DNA of 64,000 nt from Vitellaria paradoxa (Eukaryota > Streptophyta > Magnoliopsida > Ericales > Sapotaceae), in NCBI GenBank assembly GCA_019916065.1, contig CM034233.1, forward strand, positions 52,197,947 to 52,261,946, given 5' to 3'. Position numbers and translations under genes: made by a program. Under the pieces are notes generated by a model. It ran no database searches, was not told where the DNA came from, and was given only the letters and a program-made list of their open reading frames with translations. Positions within the stretch are counted from its first letter, which is position 1. Each line of letters opens with the position of its first letter. Of this stretch, positions 45,901 to 57,661 are shown piece by piece.

Positions 45901-46436
45901 GGAGGAAAGGCGATCCTTCAACCTTTTAGCAGTATACCTTGTAGTTAGGGCACAGAGAAGCCGATGGTTCGAGTTGTGTATTATTTAGAAGATTCTGTTT
46001 CCATTTAAGAAATCTTTTTATGTTTTTAGGAAATCTATTTATATATTTGAATCCTAATTAAAATAGGATCTTGTAAGTCTATATATATGCACTCAAGCTT
46101 AATGTACAATAAGGAATTGAAAGGGCATAATATTGAGTCTTTTGAGAGAGAGAATTTTTCTTTGGTGAACTTAACAGTCTTTCTTTTATTTTTCTTTGTA
46201 TTTTTTCTCTACTTTTTGTGTGACGCAGAAATCCCGCTTGTAGGGTTAATTAAGTGATTTGAGATTAGCGAAAAAATTTTTGCAAGTGATTTGTAGAGAA
46301 TTCAAGCAATGTTTTATAATCTATTGATAGTAGGATTAGTAATTTAGGTTTTTCTAGTTGTGAGAGGGTTTCCTCGTTATTCTCTAGTGTTATTATTTTT
46401 GTATTGTGTGTGATTACTTGGTTCGGAGAATTTTCA
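42916..46436 (+). mobile_element. Second gag-only copia-like LTR element
   Basis: The left LTR is 42916-43376 and the right LTR 45647-46436, both starting TGTAAGGTTTTATAA and ending TTTTCA. The primer-binding site TGGTATCAAAG follows at 43379, and a polypurine tract ATCAAGGGAGAGAT precedes the right LTR (45633-45646). The left LTR has lost about 330 bp that includes the TATA region (GTCTATATATATGC near 46077 in the right copy). The interior (2.27 kb) has gag remnants and no pol. Target duplications are not clear (AAAAA left, AGAAG right). Confidence 0.85.
43379..44215 (+). pseudogene. gag remnant with coiled coil and CCHC-like knuckle
   Basis: Frames broken by small indels encode an acidic start (SDTEILKHEDNDSEDEF), a coiled coil (MLKNERDPLKIKNEKL) and a knuckle HHCGIKGHIHTNCHK, in which the first Cys appears replaced by Tyr. 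The order and sequence match the gag of the 31.7-39.0 kb element (LKRERDSLK, then CFHCGIPGHKRPHC). Sequence from about 44230 to 45632 is non-coding. Confidence 0.75.
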
Positions 46437-46471
46437 AGAAGATAAGAACTAGTGCCTTTATTTTGGTTTGG

Positions 46472-48054
46472 GTAAACACAAAAATTACTCCTACAATTTA
46501 CCCTCAGTATTATTTTAATCTCACACGTTTCAATTGTAATAGTCAAATACTTAGACTTTTTAGTTAAGCTGCAATTTGATCCTTTCATTAGTTGGCCATT
46601 GTACACAACTGTTAGATTGAGAATAAAAAAGGTAATTTCCTTTGCAGTTTACTCTTAGTGTCACTCTAGCTCTTCATGTTTCAATTAGATGAGTTAAATC
46701 TCTACACTTTTGGTATATATTTAAAATATATTTTGTTAAATTATTTTTAATAAATAGTATAATCTGAAATATATTTATTAAATTATATAAGATATTTTAA
46801 TTTGAAACATATCTTATTAAATTATTTTTAATAAATAATATAATTAAATTATATTTATAATTTAATATATTTTATTTTTAATGAATTAAATTATTTAATA
46901 AATAATATGATTAAATTAATAAAATTTTATTTATTTTAACAAATACAAAATGCATTTTATTAAATTTAATTAATTTTCCAAAAAATTAGTAAAATTAAAT
47001 ATTTTATTATAGGGTGATTTGAGGGTAAAGTATATTTTATTAAATTGTTTTTAGTAAATAATATAATTAAATTATATTTAATAAATTTTCTTTTTATTGA
47101 ATTAAATTATTTTTAATAAACAATATAATTAAATTAATATGGTTTAATTAATATTAAATATATTTTTTTAAGTTCAAATAATTTTTGAAAAATAATAAAT
47201 TAAATATTTTATTAAAAAATTAATTTATGTAAATAAAATTATATTTATAAATGCACTTTTTATTTTTATTTAAAAAATGATAGCTAAAATAAAACCAGAA
47301 AATAAGGAGTTAAGCAAAATAGAGAAACAATAATGTTACTAAGCAGCCCTATAATTATTATTTTTTGAATTTTTTATCTTTGGAGTTTTCTCTCTCTTTA
47401 TATATAATTTTGTATATATATTTAGCTTGAGAGGGCACATTTATTTGTGTGACTCTTTTGATTCTATTCTATTAATTATAACAACTGTTAGTAAAACTAT
47501 CGAATCACTCTTTAATAAAAATTGAATTTTATTAATTTTTAGAAAATTAATTGAATTTAATAAAATATATTTCATATTAATTAAAATAAAATAAAATATT
47601 ATTTTAATTATATTATTAATTTGATCATATTATTTATGAAAAATAATTTAATTCAATAAAAAGAAAATATATTAAATATAATTTAATTATATTATTTATT
47701 AAAAATAATTTAATATGATATATTTTAACTTAAAATATGTTATATAATTTAATAAAATATATTTCAGATTATATTATTTGTTAAAAATAATATAATATAA
47801 TATAATTCAAATATACACTAAAAGTGTAAAGATTTAATTACAATTGAAATGTGAAGGACCAAAGTGACATTGAGAGCAAATTGTATAGGAAATTACCTTT
47901 TTACCATTAGTCTAACAATTGTATGTAACAGCCAATTAATGAAAAGATCGAATTTTTGTTTGACTGAAAATGTAGGAATTAAACTATTACAATTTAAATG
48001 TGTAGGACTAAAGTAACACCGAGAGTGAATTGTAGGGATGGTTTTTTGCTACAT
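46472..48054. mobile_element. 1.6-kb foldback element with ~270-bp inverted arms
   Basis: The left arm (46472 to about 46740) and right arm (about 47800-48054) are reverse complements with scattered mismatches, for example CTCCTACAATTTACCCTC against GAGAGTGAATTGTAGGGA. The AT-rich interior continues the inverted symmetry almost to a centre near 47260-47400, so most of the element can fold on itself. No coding capacity is seen and the target duplication is not defined. Confidence 0.85.
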
Positions 48055-48479
48055 GTCCATAGAGGAAGGCCATTATAGTAGAGAAATAAGAAATATAAGG
48101 AGAAGAGAGGGAAAAAAGGGGAGAGTTTTGGGGGTTATTACACACACACACACACACAAATGAAATATCTGAGTAATGAAATGAAAAATAAGTTAAGTGA
48201 GGGAGAAGAAAACCAAATAAAAAATAGTCGTCAGATGGCTTTAGTGGGGGTGTGCATGGATAGCCATAATCAAATTAGTAGCAGCATTAATTCCAGCCTT
48301 CCATCAAAGATAGATCCAGCATTCCAGGTGGTTCGAGGCAACCAATGGGTCTGAGTAAAGTAGAGGGGGACAACCGAGGAGGTAGCAAAGATGTGTACAT
48401 ATAGCTTGCATATTGAAGATTCCAGTAGAAGCCAACTAGGTGATTTGAGTTAAAGTAATTGGATCAAGTATGGGCCAAG
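48055..48479 (+). other. Left fragment of an interrupted retroelement LTR (probable)
   Basis: A (CA)n tract lies at 48141-48158. The sequence up to 48479 is probably continuous with 57003 onward, because the gypsy element at 48480-57002 inserted here (flanks CCAAG and CTAGG). If so, it is part of the LTR whose end and primer site lie at 57376-57393. Confidence 0.4.
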
Positions 48480-51400
48480 TGATTGCACGCAATCATTGTC
48501 ATTTCTTAGCTTCATTTCACATTTTTCTTATGAACATTTTATTAAGTAGAATTTATTTTTTATCTTGTTTTGATTACTTCTACAGTCTTTGTGTGTTTTG
48601 TAGGGAAATGGGGGAACACAGTTCAAGGAAGCCAAGTTAGGAGCTGAAAGTTGTAATCCGGGCCATATCAAGTTACCTTAGGCGCACATAGCTTGGGTGC
48701 ACAAGATCTTGGGCGCCTGACTGTGTCACCGCTTGGGCGCCTGTCGGGGCTCAACTTTGCTAGACTCTTTCAGGACTTTCATCAAACACCTAACTGAGAA
48801 GACCTTGGGCACCCGACTAAGCACCTCTTTGGCACACGAGAGCTTGGGTGCTCGCCTGTGCAACACCTTGGGCGCCCACCAAAAGCAAGTTTCCAACCTC
48901 TGTCTCGGGACTTATATCGAACATGTGGGGTGTGTAGGGACTTGGGCAGACATCAAGTGAGGCTTGGGTGCCCACCACGTTCTTCCAACAGACTTTGAAT
49001 ATTAATTTCGAATCGTAAATTTGCATCTATACCCTTGATTTGTGTACGCCTATAAATAGGCTAAATACTGATGTAAAAGGGGAAGTTACATTACATTTAC
49101 GTCTTAGGTTTTTGTTTAACTTTTGTTGAGGGTGATGTTGCTCATCTCTCTCCTAGGGTTTACATGTAAGTTTTTTTTTCTTCTTAATATTTTCAATTTG
49201 AAGCACTTCATTTTTGTTCTCCGTCTTTCGTTGTTACTTTATACTTGTTTCTTTTACATTAATGGATGGTGTGCAAGTTTATTTTCCTCTTCAAAGTTCA
49301 ATTATGTTAGGCTAGGGTTGGTACTTGGCTTCAAATCATTGAAGGTGGTGTGGTAGTTTGGTGAACTCAAACATAAAAGGTTTTATTTCAATAAAATATA
49401 TTTTTGATTTCTAATGGAAATTTCATCGTAAGTTAGGGTTCTTTCGAAATCAACTCACCCGTGTTATCTCGGTGAGTTAGAAACATATTTTCTAAAACCC
49501 AAATTAGGTTTTCCTATGAAATCAAATCACTCGTGTTATAATCAAAGCTTAGGTTTGATTGGCTACTCGTGCATACCAAGTGTTTGATTCAATGGTCCGG
49601 TGATTTGGAACCTATTGTTGGCCCAAGGTTTATAAAGTTAATTTTATAATTGATTTTGATGATAACAAACATTGAATTAAATTTTCACACTTAATTTTCA
49701 AATAGACATTGTATGAAATATTACAATTCATTTGATAGATTCAAGATAATAAAGTTGGAAGAGACTGATTTTATTTTTTAGATATTTTCACATAATTTGG
49801 ATGAAGGAATAAAGGAATTTTTAAAGTTGGGAGTAATAGAAATCAAAGTAAGATAAAGATTTGAACTAGAGGTTAACTCGGATAAACAGAGAAATCAGAC
49901 ACATGTCAGTGTATAGATAATATCTTAAGATCCAACAGTTCAATTTTCATGAAATTTTAATATAGTAAACTAGGCTTCCATATCTACAACTCTACTGAAG
50001 GGAAATTTTTGTGGATCTTAAGTTAAGATATCAAACAATGAGTTGGAATATTAGTCATTACAGAAAAGATTTTAATTCTGGATTCTGGAGCTAGTATTAG
50101 TTTTTGAGACATAACTCACACTATACACCTTTAAAAATTTTGATTTTTGGTGTGTGGAAAGAAGACTTAAAAAGTTACAACTTTTGTGGTTTAAGTTTCT
50201 TCTAATTCTAAAAGTGTCGTGGTGAAATAGAAGCTTAAACGGGAAACACAGATTCAGAATGTCAGAAAAAGCTATCAAAAGCTGGTCTCGGTTCAGACGC
50301 CATATCTGACTATCTAACCGTTGGATGAAGCTCAAAAGATGACATATGATAGCTAAATTATATATATACAAAGTCTTTACTCTGAGTCAATGTCAGATTT
50401 GAACGTTATGAGGGTTAAAAACGGTCACAAATATATCTCAGAAAATCTGAATTTGAAAGACAACATTGGAAGCAAAGGAATTCAATTTCTTTCAAGGGCA
50501 AAAGTGTCTTTTCACTTAGTAACGGCCATTTGGAGATTTTCATCTATAAATAGAGCCTTAAACTCAGATTCAAGAGGATGAAGGAGGCAAGAAAGAAGTG
50601 CTCACAAAGAGATACAAGAAATTCCATAACTTTGCAAGCATAGAGTGATTTCTTCCTACCCTTGTGCTTCATCTTTCATATTCAACTTGTGAGAGTTTTT
50701 TTGTTGATTTGATTGAGTTTTAAACTCATCATTGTTGTTGTAAGAAAGGGAAATTTAAAGCCCTTTTAATTTGTGAGAGTTGGGTGAGCTCTTGTTGGTT
50801 TTGGTTCAAGTGTTTGAACAAAAATAAGAGACAATCTTTGAGAGAGACTTGTGTCAGTGATTTGGGGATAAAATCACTTGGGAAAGGTTTCTAGCACCTT
50901 AGGACGCTAGTGTGTAATAAGCTCGTCAAAGAATAGTGGAGAAATCTCAAGGAAGGCCTTGGGGAGTGGACGTAAGCAACATTGAAGCCGAACCACTATA
51001 AATCAATTGTGTTTGCTTCTCTTCCCTTCTCTCCATATTTATTGCAAATACTAGCACTCACTCTACATTCACAAATATTGAATAATTTTTTTTAGTGCAT
51101 TTCATATTTAACGATCCTTTTCATCTTGACATATTTGTTTTAGGGTTGAAATTTTTATTTGCAAAATTTTTAAGTAACCCTATTCACCCCCTCTAGTGTT
51201 GCTATTTGGGACAACACTTATTTCCCTAAAACCATAACTTGAGGTTTTCTTAAGAAATCAATTCACCCGTCTTACAATCGAAACTTGGTTACAAGTTGAC
51301 GCTCGTGCACACTAGGTGTTCGATTCAATGTCCCGGCGAATTCGAAACTAATTTCAAAAACCTCCACTTACCTTGAGTTCCATAAATTAGGTTTTAAAAG

Positions 51401-51774
51401 AAATATCTTCTGATTGAGCAATACATGTACAATTGCTAGGTTGAGTTATCGACGCGTTTGAGTAAACCAATACTATTCCACTACTGGATTTGGTTCAAAG
51501 TCAAGATTTTCTTAATTATTTTTATTTTTTTAATATTTTCATTTAATATCATAATTCCTTCACTCCACCATTCTCAACCATTCCATACTCAAGCATATTT
51601 TAAATCTAAAAATTAGTTTAGATTAAATTAGGGCCACTTATTAACTAAGAGAACAAATCTAGAGCTTTGAACAAAGCCCTCCCTGTGGAGATGACCTCAG
51701 TTCACATCGAGTAAAACTATGAATGCCCTCTTACACTTAAGAGGTAGAACTCGAACACATTTTAGGGTCGGTCA
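48480..51774 (+). repeat. Left LTR of the gypsy element, with insertion
   Basis: Without the 1.6-kb insertion (49616-51216) it is about 1.69 kb, matching the 1672-bp right LTR. A TATA box CTATAAATA lies at 49050-49058, preceded by a cluster of GC-rich CTTGGGCGCCC-like motifs (48690-48990). Confidence 0.9.
49616..51216 (+). mobile_element. Solo LTR inserted in the left gypsy LTR
   Basis: It begins TGTTGGCCCAAGG and ends TTGGGACAACA, 1601 bp. The flanks are CCTAT (49611-49615) and CTTAT (51217-51221). The uninterrupted right LTR shows the empty site (CCTATTTTTCTAAAACC near 56446). The ends recall SIRE-type copia LTRs. Confidence 0.88.
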
Positions 51775-51859
51775 AGTTTTTGGTGCCGTTGTCGGGGAGG
51801 GCAATTAAGCGCTAGATTTGGGAGTTAAGTAGAGTTCACTTGAGAAATTAGGTGAATTC

Positions 51860-52953
51860 TTGCTTGATCTTCATGATCCATCCTTTAGAAGTAGCATATG
51901 TATGGAGACTGATTATTCAAAATTTGCTTGTCCCAACCTTGTTCCACTCACTGAGGGCCAGTCGAGGAACCCCGGGATTATTGGCCTAGTGAACCTAATG
52001 ATGTACAATTTGAATTGGACAAAGAACAAATTCCTCAACCACTACCTCAATACTAACAACCTAATCCTGTTGCATTTAAACTTGCACAGAAGAGGCTTAT
52101 TGAGGACACTTTTAATCAAGTCATGCAACAGCAATTGAACATCAATAACAATATCAACTGAGCTTTAGATGACATTAGAGAGCAAATTTCTAGGTTGACA
52201 CAAGTCATGAGCACCACTCCAAGTGGTAAACTCCTTACACAAACACTCCCAAACCCAAAAGGCCAAGTGAACATGACTGAGTCGTCAACCTCGAGCACTA
52301 CTATAGGCACTAAGTGGGACAATTATCCTAACTACATTGGGGATAAGATTTGGAATGAGCATCTTCCTCATTTCCCTTTGGACTCTCCCATTTAGGATAT
52401 TTCTCTACCACTTACTGAGAGTCAAGGAGATATACAATCCTTTCTTACTACTGACCTTGACGCTCAACCTACCCCAACTACCCCAGACCTTATTGAGAGT
52501 CCTTTGACTCCAACTGAGCATTTGAATGTCACATGGCCCAAGGAACACATCATTGAGTTGGTTGACCCTAGTTTACTTCACTACACAGCTAAGGTTGAGA
52601 GTGGTGCACACTTCTTATCTCTTAACTTAGCCCCATACGAGAGTCTTACTATAGGGATTGTGAGTGACTACTATGAGACCGACCATCACTGGGGAGAGGC
52701 AGTAGACATACGGAAAGCTTGCATTGACTTTTTGGGTGTTGAGAGATCATTTAAACCCACCATTTCTGCACTCGTAGATTTCTTAGGTGTCGAGAGATCA
52801 TTAGAGCCCACCATTTCCACACCCATAGATTTCTTGAGCAATGAAATCTACGTATGCATCTTGGCCATATCCGAGGTCTTACGAACCTTACTTAGCATTT
52901 CATCATTTGGTGTGTTTTACACCCGACAAGCAACCACCTTCGGTGCTTCATGA
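51860..52953 (+). pseudogene. gag-like remnant of the gypsy element
   Basis: Successive frames with stops and shifts encode a Gln/Asn-rich region (AFKLAQKRLIEDTFNQVM), a segment PSGKLLTQTLPNPKGQ typical of the gag linker of Athila/Tat-like elements, and then VTWPKEHIIELVDPSLL. A 17-residue unit around DFLGVERS-PTIS is tandemly repeated (period 51 bp, 52741 and 52792). I see no protease or RT after it. Confidence 0.6.
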
Positions 52954-55330
52954 GCCTGAAGAGAACATTTTATTTCTTAAACCATATGTGGACGTGTGGG
53001 ATAGAGAGGGTGTTGGATAACCCTTTTCCTCATTCTTATTGTGCATAGTAGATTAGATTTTTTTTTTCTTATTCTCTTATTTCCTTTAAGTTTGATTTGA
53101 TTTTCTTATTTCATTCTTTTTTATTTTTATTTATTCTTTTGTACTAACTCTTTCTCTAGTTTTATCGTCTCTTTATTTTTCTTTTTATTTTATTTCTAAC
53201 CTTTCCTCTTGTATAGTTTTGTTTGTTTTCTTTAAATAGAGAAGCTCTTGAGGTAATACCCTTCTTCTCCTATTTATTTAATCTTACATTTCTAGGTTTG
53301 GTACTTCATATATATAATTATTGTTGTTGGGAGTGTTGTAGAATCTAGGTTAGGGGGTGTTTTGGGTGATGCCTTAAGTGGCTTAAATAATGGGTGCATG
53401 CTTGGTTTATTTTGTACTATGCTCTTATGTGTACCTTTTTGTGGCTATTGTTTTATGCTCATCATCATGCTCACTATTGCACACTACAGACCTACATATG
53501 CACCATGGTTCTTACATTGAGGACAATGTTTAGTTTAGGTTGGGGGGTAAGAGTTCGCATAATGATCTTTTGTGCCAAAATTGCAAAATTTAAATTTTTT
53601 TTTGAGCATATTAGAGCTAAAATGTATGATCTTAGCACATTTATACTCATACGTCAGCCCTTATGGTTTGGTTGATGGTGAATTTGAGTAAGAGAGTGAT
53701 GAGTGAGTCTTGTTCAAGCTTTAATAGGAAACTTAGTTCAAGTTGAGTGTGTCATGACCTTGTACATTTTTGACTATCATGGAGAAGAGCTTATGTGCTT
53801 AGGAATGGATTTTGTTAACATTGATTAATAGAGCATTCTTAGTCTAGGTGGAGACTTATACCCCTTAATAGTGAGCTTTTAAGCCTATTATTCTTTTTTT
53901 GAGGGGTTGCACATAATCACAGCTCTTTTGTTCTTCACTTTGGCTTTCAATGCACCAATTGCATCACATACACTTGCATGAGTTTCATTTGGCACACTAT
54001 GAGTTGTTGCAAACTTTGAACATGATGCTAGGCCCTCTTTGCTATTTTTGGGTCTCTTTGTCCTTCATTGATAAGAAATTGCCTTAGGAACCAACTTGAA
54101 GCCTTTTCATTAAATTTTTTAGTTTTTCTTAATTCTCATCTCATCTATTATCCCTTAAATTCACATAATTTAAGCCTCACCCTCACATGTCTTGGGTTGT
54201 GAAAGTGCCTTATTGTCTAAGTTGTGAATTTGGGTTGGGAATGTAAGTTTTTGAGAGCAACATGAGGAAAAATGTTAGGAAGAGAATTCATACATTATAT
54301 AGTTCATTATTCAAAAAAAAAAAAAAGAAAAAAGAAAAAAAAAAGAAAAAAAAGAAAAAAAAGAGAAAAAGAGAAAAAGAAAAAAAAATCATTACTTTCG
54401 TTTCTGAAATTGTGGGACTTGTACATTTTTTGCAATAGTTGCAATTGTCCCAAGGGTAGTATTTAGTGTGAATAAGCTTCTTGTTGGGATCCTTATTGGG
54501 GTTGGAAAGGAAATGGGTAAAGTGGGACTTGTGTGCACTTGAACATCTTTATCCTAAGACATATGCTTTGATTTCCATATCTTCATCTGTTAACCACTAA
54601 CCCTAGCCCAAGTTACAACCAAAATAAAGACCTAGTGGATTTTAAGCAAGCAAATCTTGTATTGTGCATGTAGTGGTCTTGTGTAGGTTGTGTGGTGTGA
54701 TCTCTTACACATGTATTGGAACATGGTTATGAGCTATCCACCTGAACTTTAATTTAATTCACTTATTTGTTGTGGGGTTATGTGCAACTAGGATAGCATC
54801 ATATGCTATTAGGTAAGTGTGAACCCTTGATGAGTGAATTTCTTTCAATGAGTTGTACCTTGTGAGCTTTTGAAGTCAAAACTTAGTTCTGTTTATGCTC
54901 CTGCAATCTTGTTGAAACAAATGAAACAATTTTGTACACCTGCTCTTTCTCTGTTGATAGTCTATACATCTATGATTAGCACTTGGGAATTATGCACGAT
55001 ACTTGGGTTTTGTGACGTGTTAGACTTGAGCTTGATTCATTTTTTATCTCAATCACTTTTTGACATCTTGAAACCAAACTATAGATTTTTGTGGGTAGCA
55101 TCACTACAAACTCTCACGAGACTTTACTCGTTCACTAGGGGGAACCTAGGGTTTAAAGGGCTTTCCTCACGCTCTAAGTGTGGCCATGTGTTTCCTACGA
55201 AATGGACCTCCTTTTAGTTAGAATTGTCAGCCTTTCATTAGAATAATATGGATTTGCTTGGTTTATGTTCATTTTCTTTTGTCATAATTCTTTTCATTCC
55301 TAGAGACTAGTAATGTCTAGGTTGGGGGTG

Positions 55331-57002
55331 TGATTGCACGCAATCATTGTCATTTCTTAGCTTCATGTCACACTCTTCTTATGGACATTTTATCAAGTAG
55401 AATTCATTTTTTATCTTGTTTTCATTACTTCTATGGTCTTTATGTGTTTTGTAGGGAAATAGGGGAACACAGCTCAAGGAAGCTAAGTTAGGAGCTGAAA
55501 GTTGCAATCCGGGCTGGATCAAGTTACCTTGGGTGCACAAGATCTTCGGTGCTTAACTGTGTCACCGCTTGGGCATGCGCTGAGGTTCAACTTAGCTAGA
55601 CTCTCTTAGGACTTTCATCAAACACTTAGTTGAGAAGACCTTGGGCGCCTAACTAAACACCTCTTGGGCGCATGAGAGCTTAAGCGCCTGCCTGTGCAAC
55701 ACCTTGGGCACCCACCGAGGGCAAGTTTCCAACCTCTGTCTCAGGACTTATATCGAACACGTGGGGTGTACAGGGACTTGGGCGTATGCCAAGTGAGGCT
55801 TGGGCGCCCGCGACGTTCTTCCAGCAGACTTTGAATATTAATTTCGAATCGTAAATTTACATTTATACCCTTGATTTGTGTACGCTTATAAATAGGCTAA
55901 ATACAAATGTAAAAAAGGGATGTTACATTATATTTACATCTTAGGTTTTTGTTTAACTTTTGTTGAGGGTGATTTTGCTCTTCTTTCTCCTAGGGTTTAC
56001 ATGTAAGTTTTTTTTCTTCTCAATTTTTTCAATTTGAAGCACTTCATTTTTGTTCTTTATCTTCGTTGTTACTTTATACTTGTTTCTTTTACATTAATGG
56101 ATGGTGTGCAAGTTTATTTTCCTCTTCGAAGTTCAATTATGTTAGGTTAGGGTTGGTACTTGGCTTCAAATCATTGAAGGTGGTGTGGTAGTTTGGTGAA
56201 CTCGAATGTAAAAGGTTTTATTTCAATGAAATATATTTTTGATTTCTAATAGGAATTTCATCGTAAGTTAGGGTTCTTTCGAAATCAACTCACCCGTGTT
56301 ATCCTGGTGAGTTAGAAACATATTTTCTAAAACCCAAATTAGGTTTTCCTACGAAATCAAATCACTCGTGTTATAATCAAAGCTTAGGTATGATTGGCTA
56401 CTCGTGCATACCAAGTGTTTGATTCAATGGCCCGGTGATTTGGAACCTATTTTTCTAAAACCATAACTTGAGGTTTTCTTAAGAAATCGATTTACCCGTG
56501 TTACAATCGAAGCCTGAATACGAGTTGACGCTTGTGCACACTAGGTGTTTGATTCAATGTCTCGGTGAATTTGAAACTAATTTAAAAAACCTCCACTTAC
56601 CTTGAGTTCCATAAATTAGGTTTTAAAAGAAATATCTTCTGACTGAGTAATACATGTGCAATTGTTAGGTTAAGTTATCAACGCATTTTAGTAAACCACT
56701 ACTATTCCACTACTGGATTTGGTTCAAAGTTAAGATTTTCTTAATTATTTTATTTTTTTAATATTTTCATTTAATATCATAATTCCTTCTCTCAACCATT
56801 CTCAACCATTCCATACTCAAGCATATTTTAAATCTAAAAATTAGTTTAGATTAAATTAGGGCCACGCACTAACTAAGAGAACAAATCTAGAGCTTTTAAC
56901 AAAGCCCTCTCTGTGGAGATGACCTCGGTTCTCACCAAGTAAAACTATGACTGCCCTCTTGCACTTGAGAGGTAGAACTCAAACACATTTTAGGGTCGGT
57001 CA
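55331..57002 (+). repeat. Right LTR of the gypsy element
   Basis: 1672 bp, uninterrupted. The TATAAATA box is at 55887-55894, and the CTTGGGCGCC motif cluster at 55528-55810. It is close in sequence to the left LTR, with scattered substitutions that are mostly transitions. Confidence 0.92.
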
Positions 57003-57661
57003 CTAGGTTCTGTCTCGGGTTGTTTGGGTGACTGTCTGGTTGATTGGGTCGATTACTAATAACAGCCTTCATCACTTGGCCTTTTTAATTGTCTTTAATA
57101 GTGTAGTAATTAAATAAGTCCACTTGGCCAATATTAGTTTAGCCAACTTAATTGGCTTATTACATTCGATATAATAGATATAGAAGCTGGGAGAACAGAG
57201 GGTTCTTCATATGAGAATTTTCTTCTAAAAAATTGTAACTTGTGGGAGGTTACCCCCTTGAAATGGTTTCTCAGTTTCATTTCACTTTCCATTGATTGTT
57301 CTATCAATTGTTCTGCATTTTTATCTTGATAAAGTAGTTCATCATAGGAAAGTCCACATAGTCAGAAGGGTACTCATTAACTGGGATCAGAGCTGACATG
57401 GTGGATGTTACACGATCTGCAAAACAAATGGAGGAAATGATGAATCAGTTATAGAGAATAAAAAAATTATTTGAATCTAAGTTTGAAAAAAAAGATTGTA
57501 AGATCGCAAAGTTAACTCACCAAATAAGCAACAATATTAGGGGTAACAGATTTGAAATGGAAGAAGGCGATTCTAGATCCTTAGTGAATCTGTAGATCCA
57601 AAGAGTTGTGGTCGTGGATTCCAAGGAATTCAAATTAGAACCATTGATCGCTTCTAGAAAG
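57003..57661 (+). mobile_element. LTR end, primer site and gag start of another element
   Basis: 57003-57376 looks like the right part of an LTR ending in CA. A primer site TGGGATCAGAGC lies at 57382-57393, and an ATG at 57398 opens a gag-like frame (MVDVTRSAKQMEEMMNQL) with TAG stops. The frame is cut at 57661 by the LTR of the next element. The left part of this LTR is probably at or before 48479. Confidence 0.6.

Larger units (their letters stand above)
48480..57002 (+). mobile_element. Gypsy-type LTR retrotransposon without pol
   Basis: The left LTR is 48480-51774 (interrupted by a solo LTR) and the right LTR 55331-57002. Both start TGATTGCACGC and end GGGTCGGTCA. The primer site TGGTGCCGTTGTCGGGG follows the left LTR (about 51781); it resembles the TGGCGCCGTTGCCGGGG site of Athila/Tat-type gypsy elements. 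A polypurine tract GGTTGGGGGTG precedes the right LTR. The 3.56-kb interior has a gag-like region and then long non-coding DNA, including a purine tract (54315-54390). No RT or integrase is seen. The flanks CCAAG/CTAGG could be a mutated 5-bp duplication. Confidence 0.87.
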
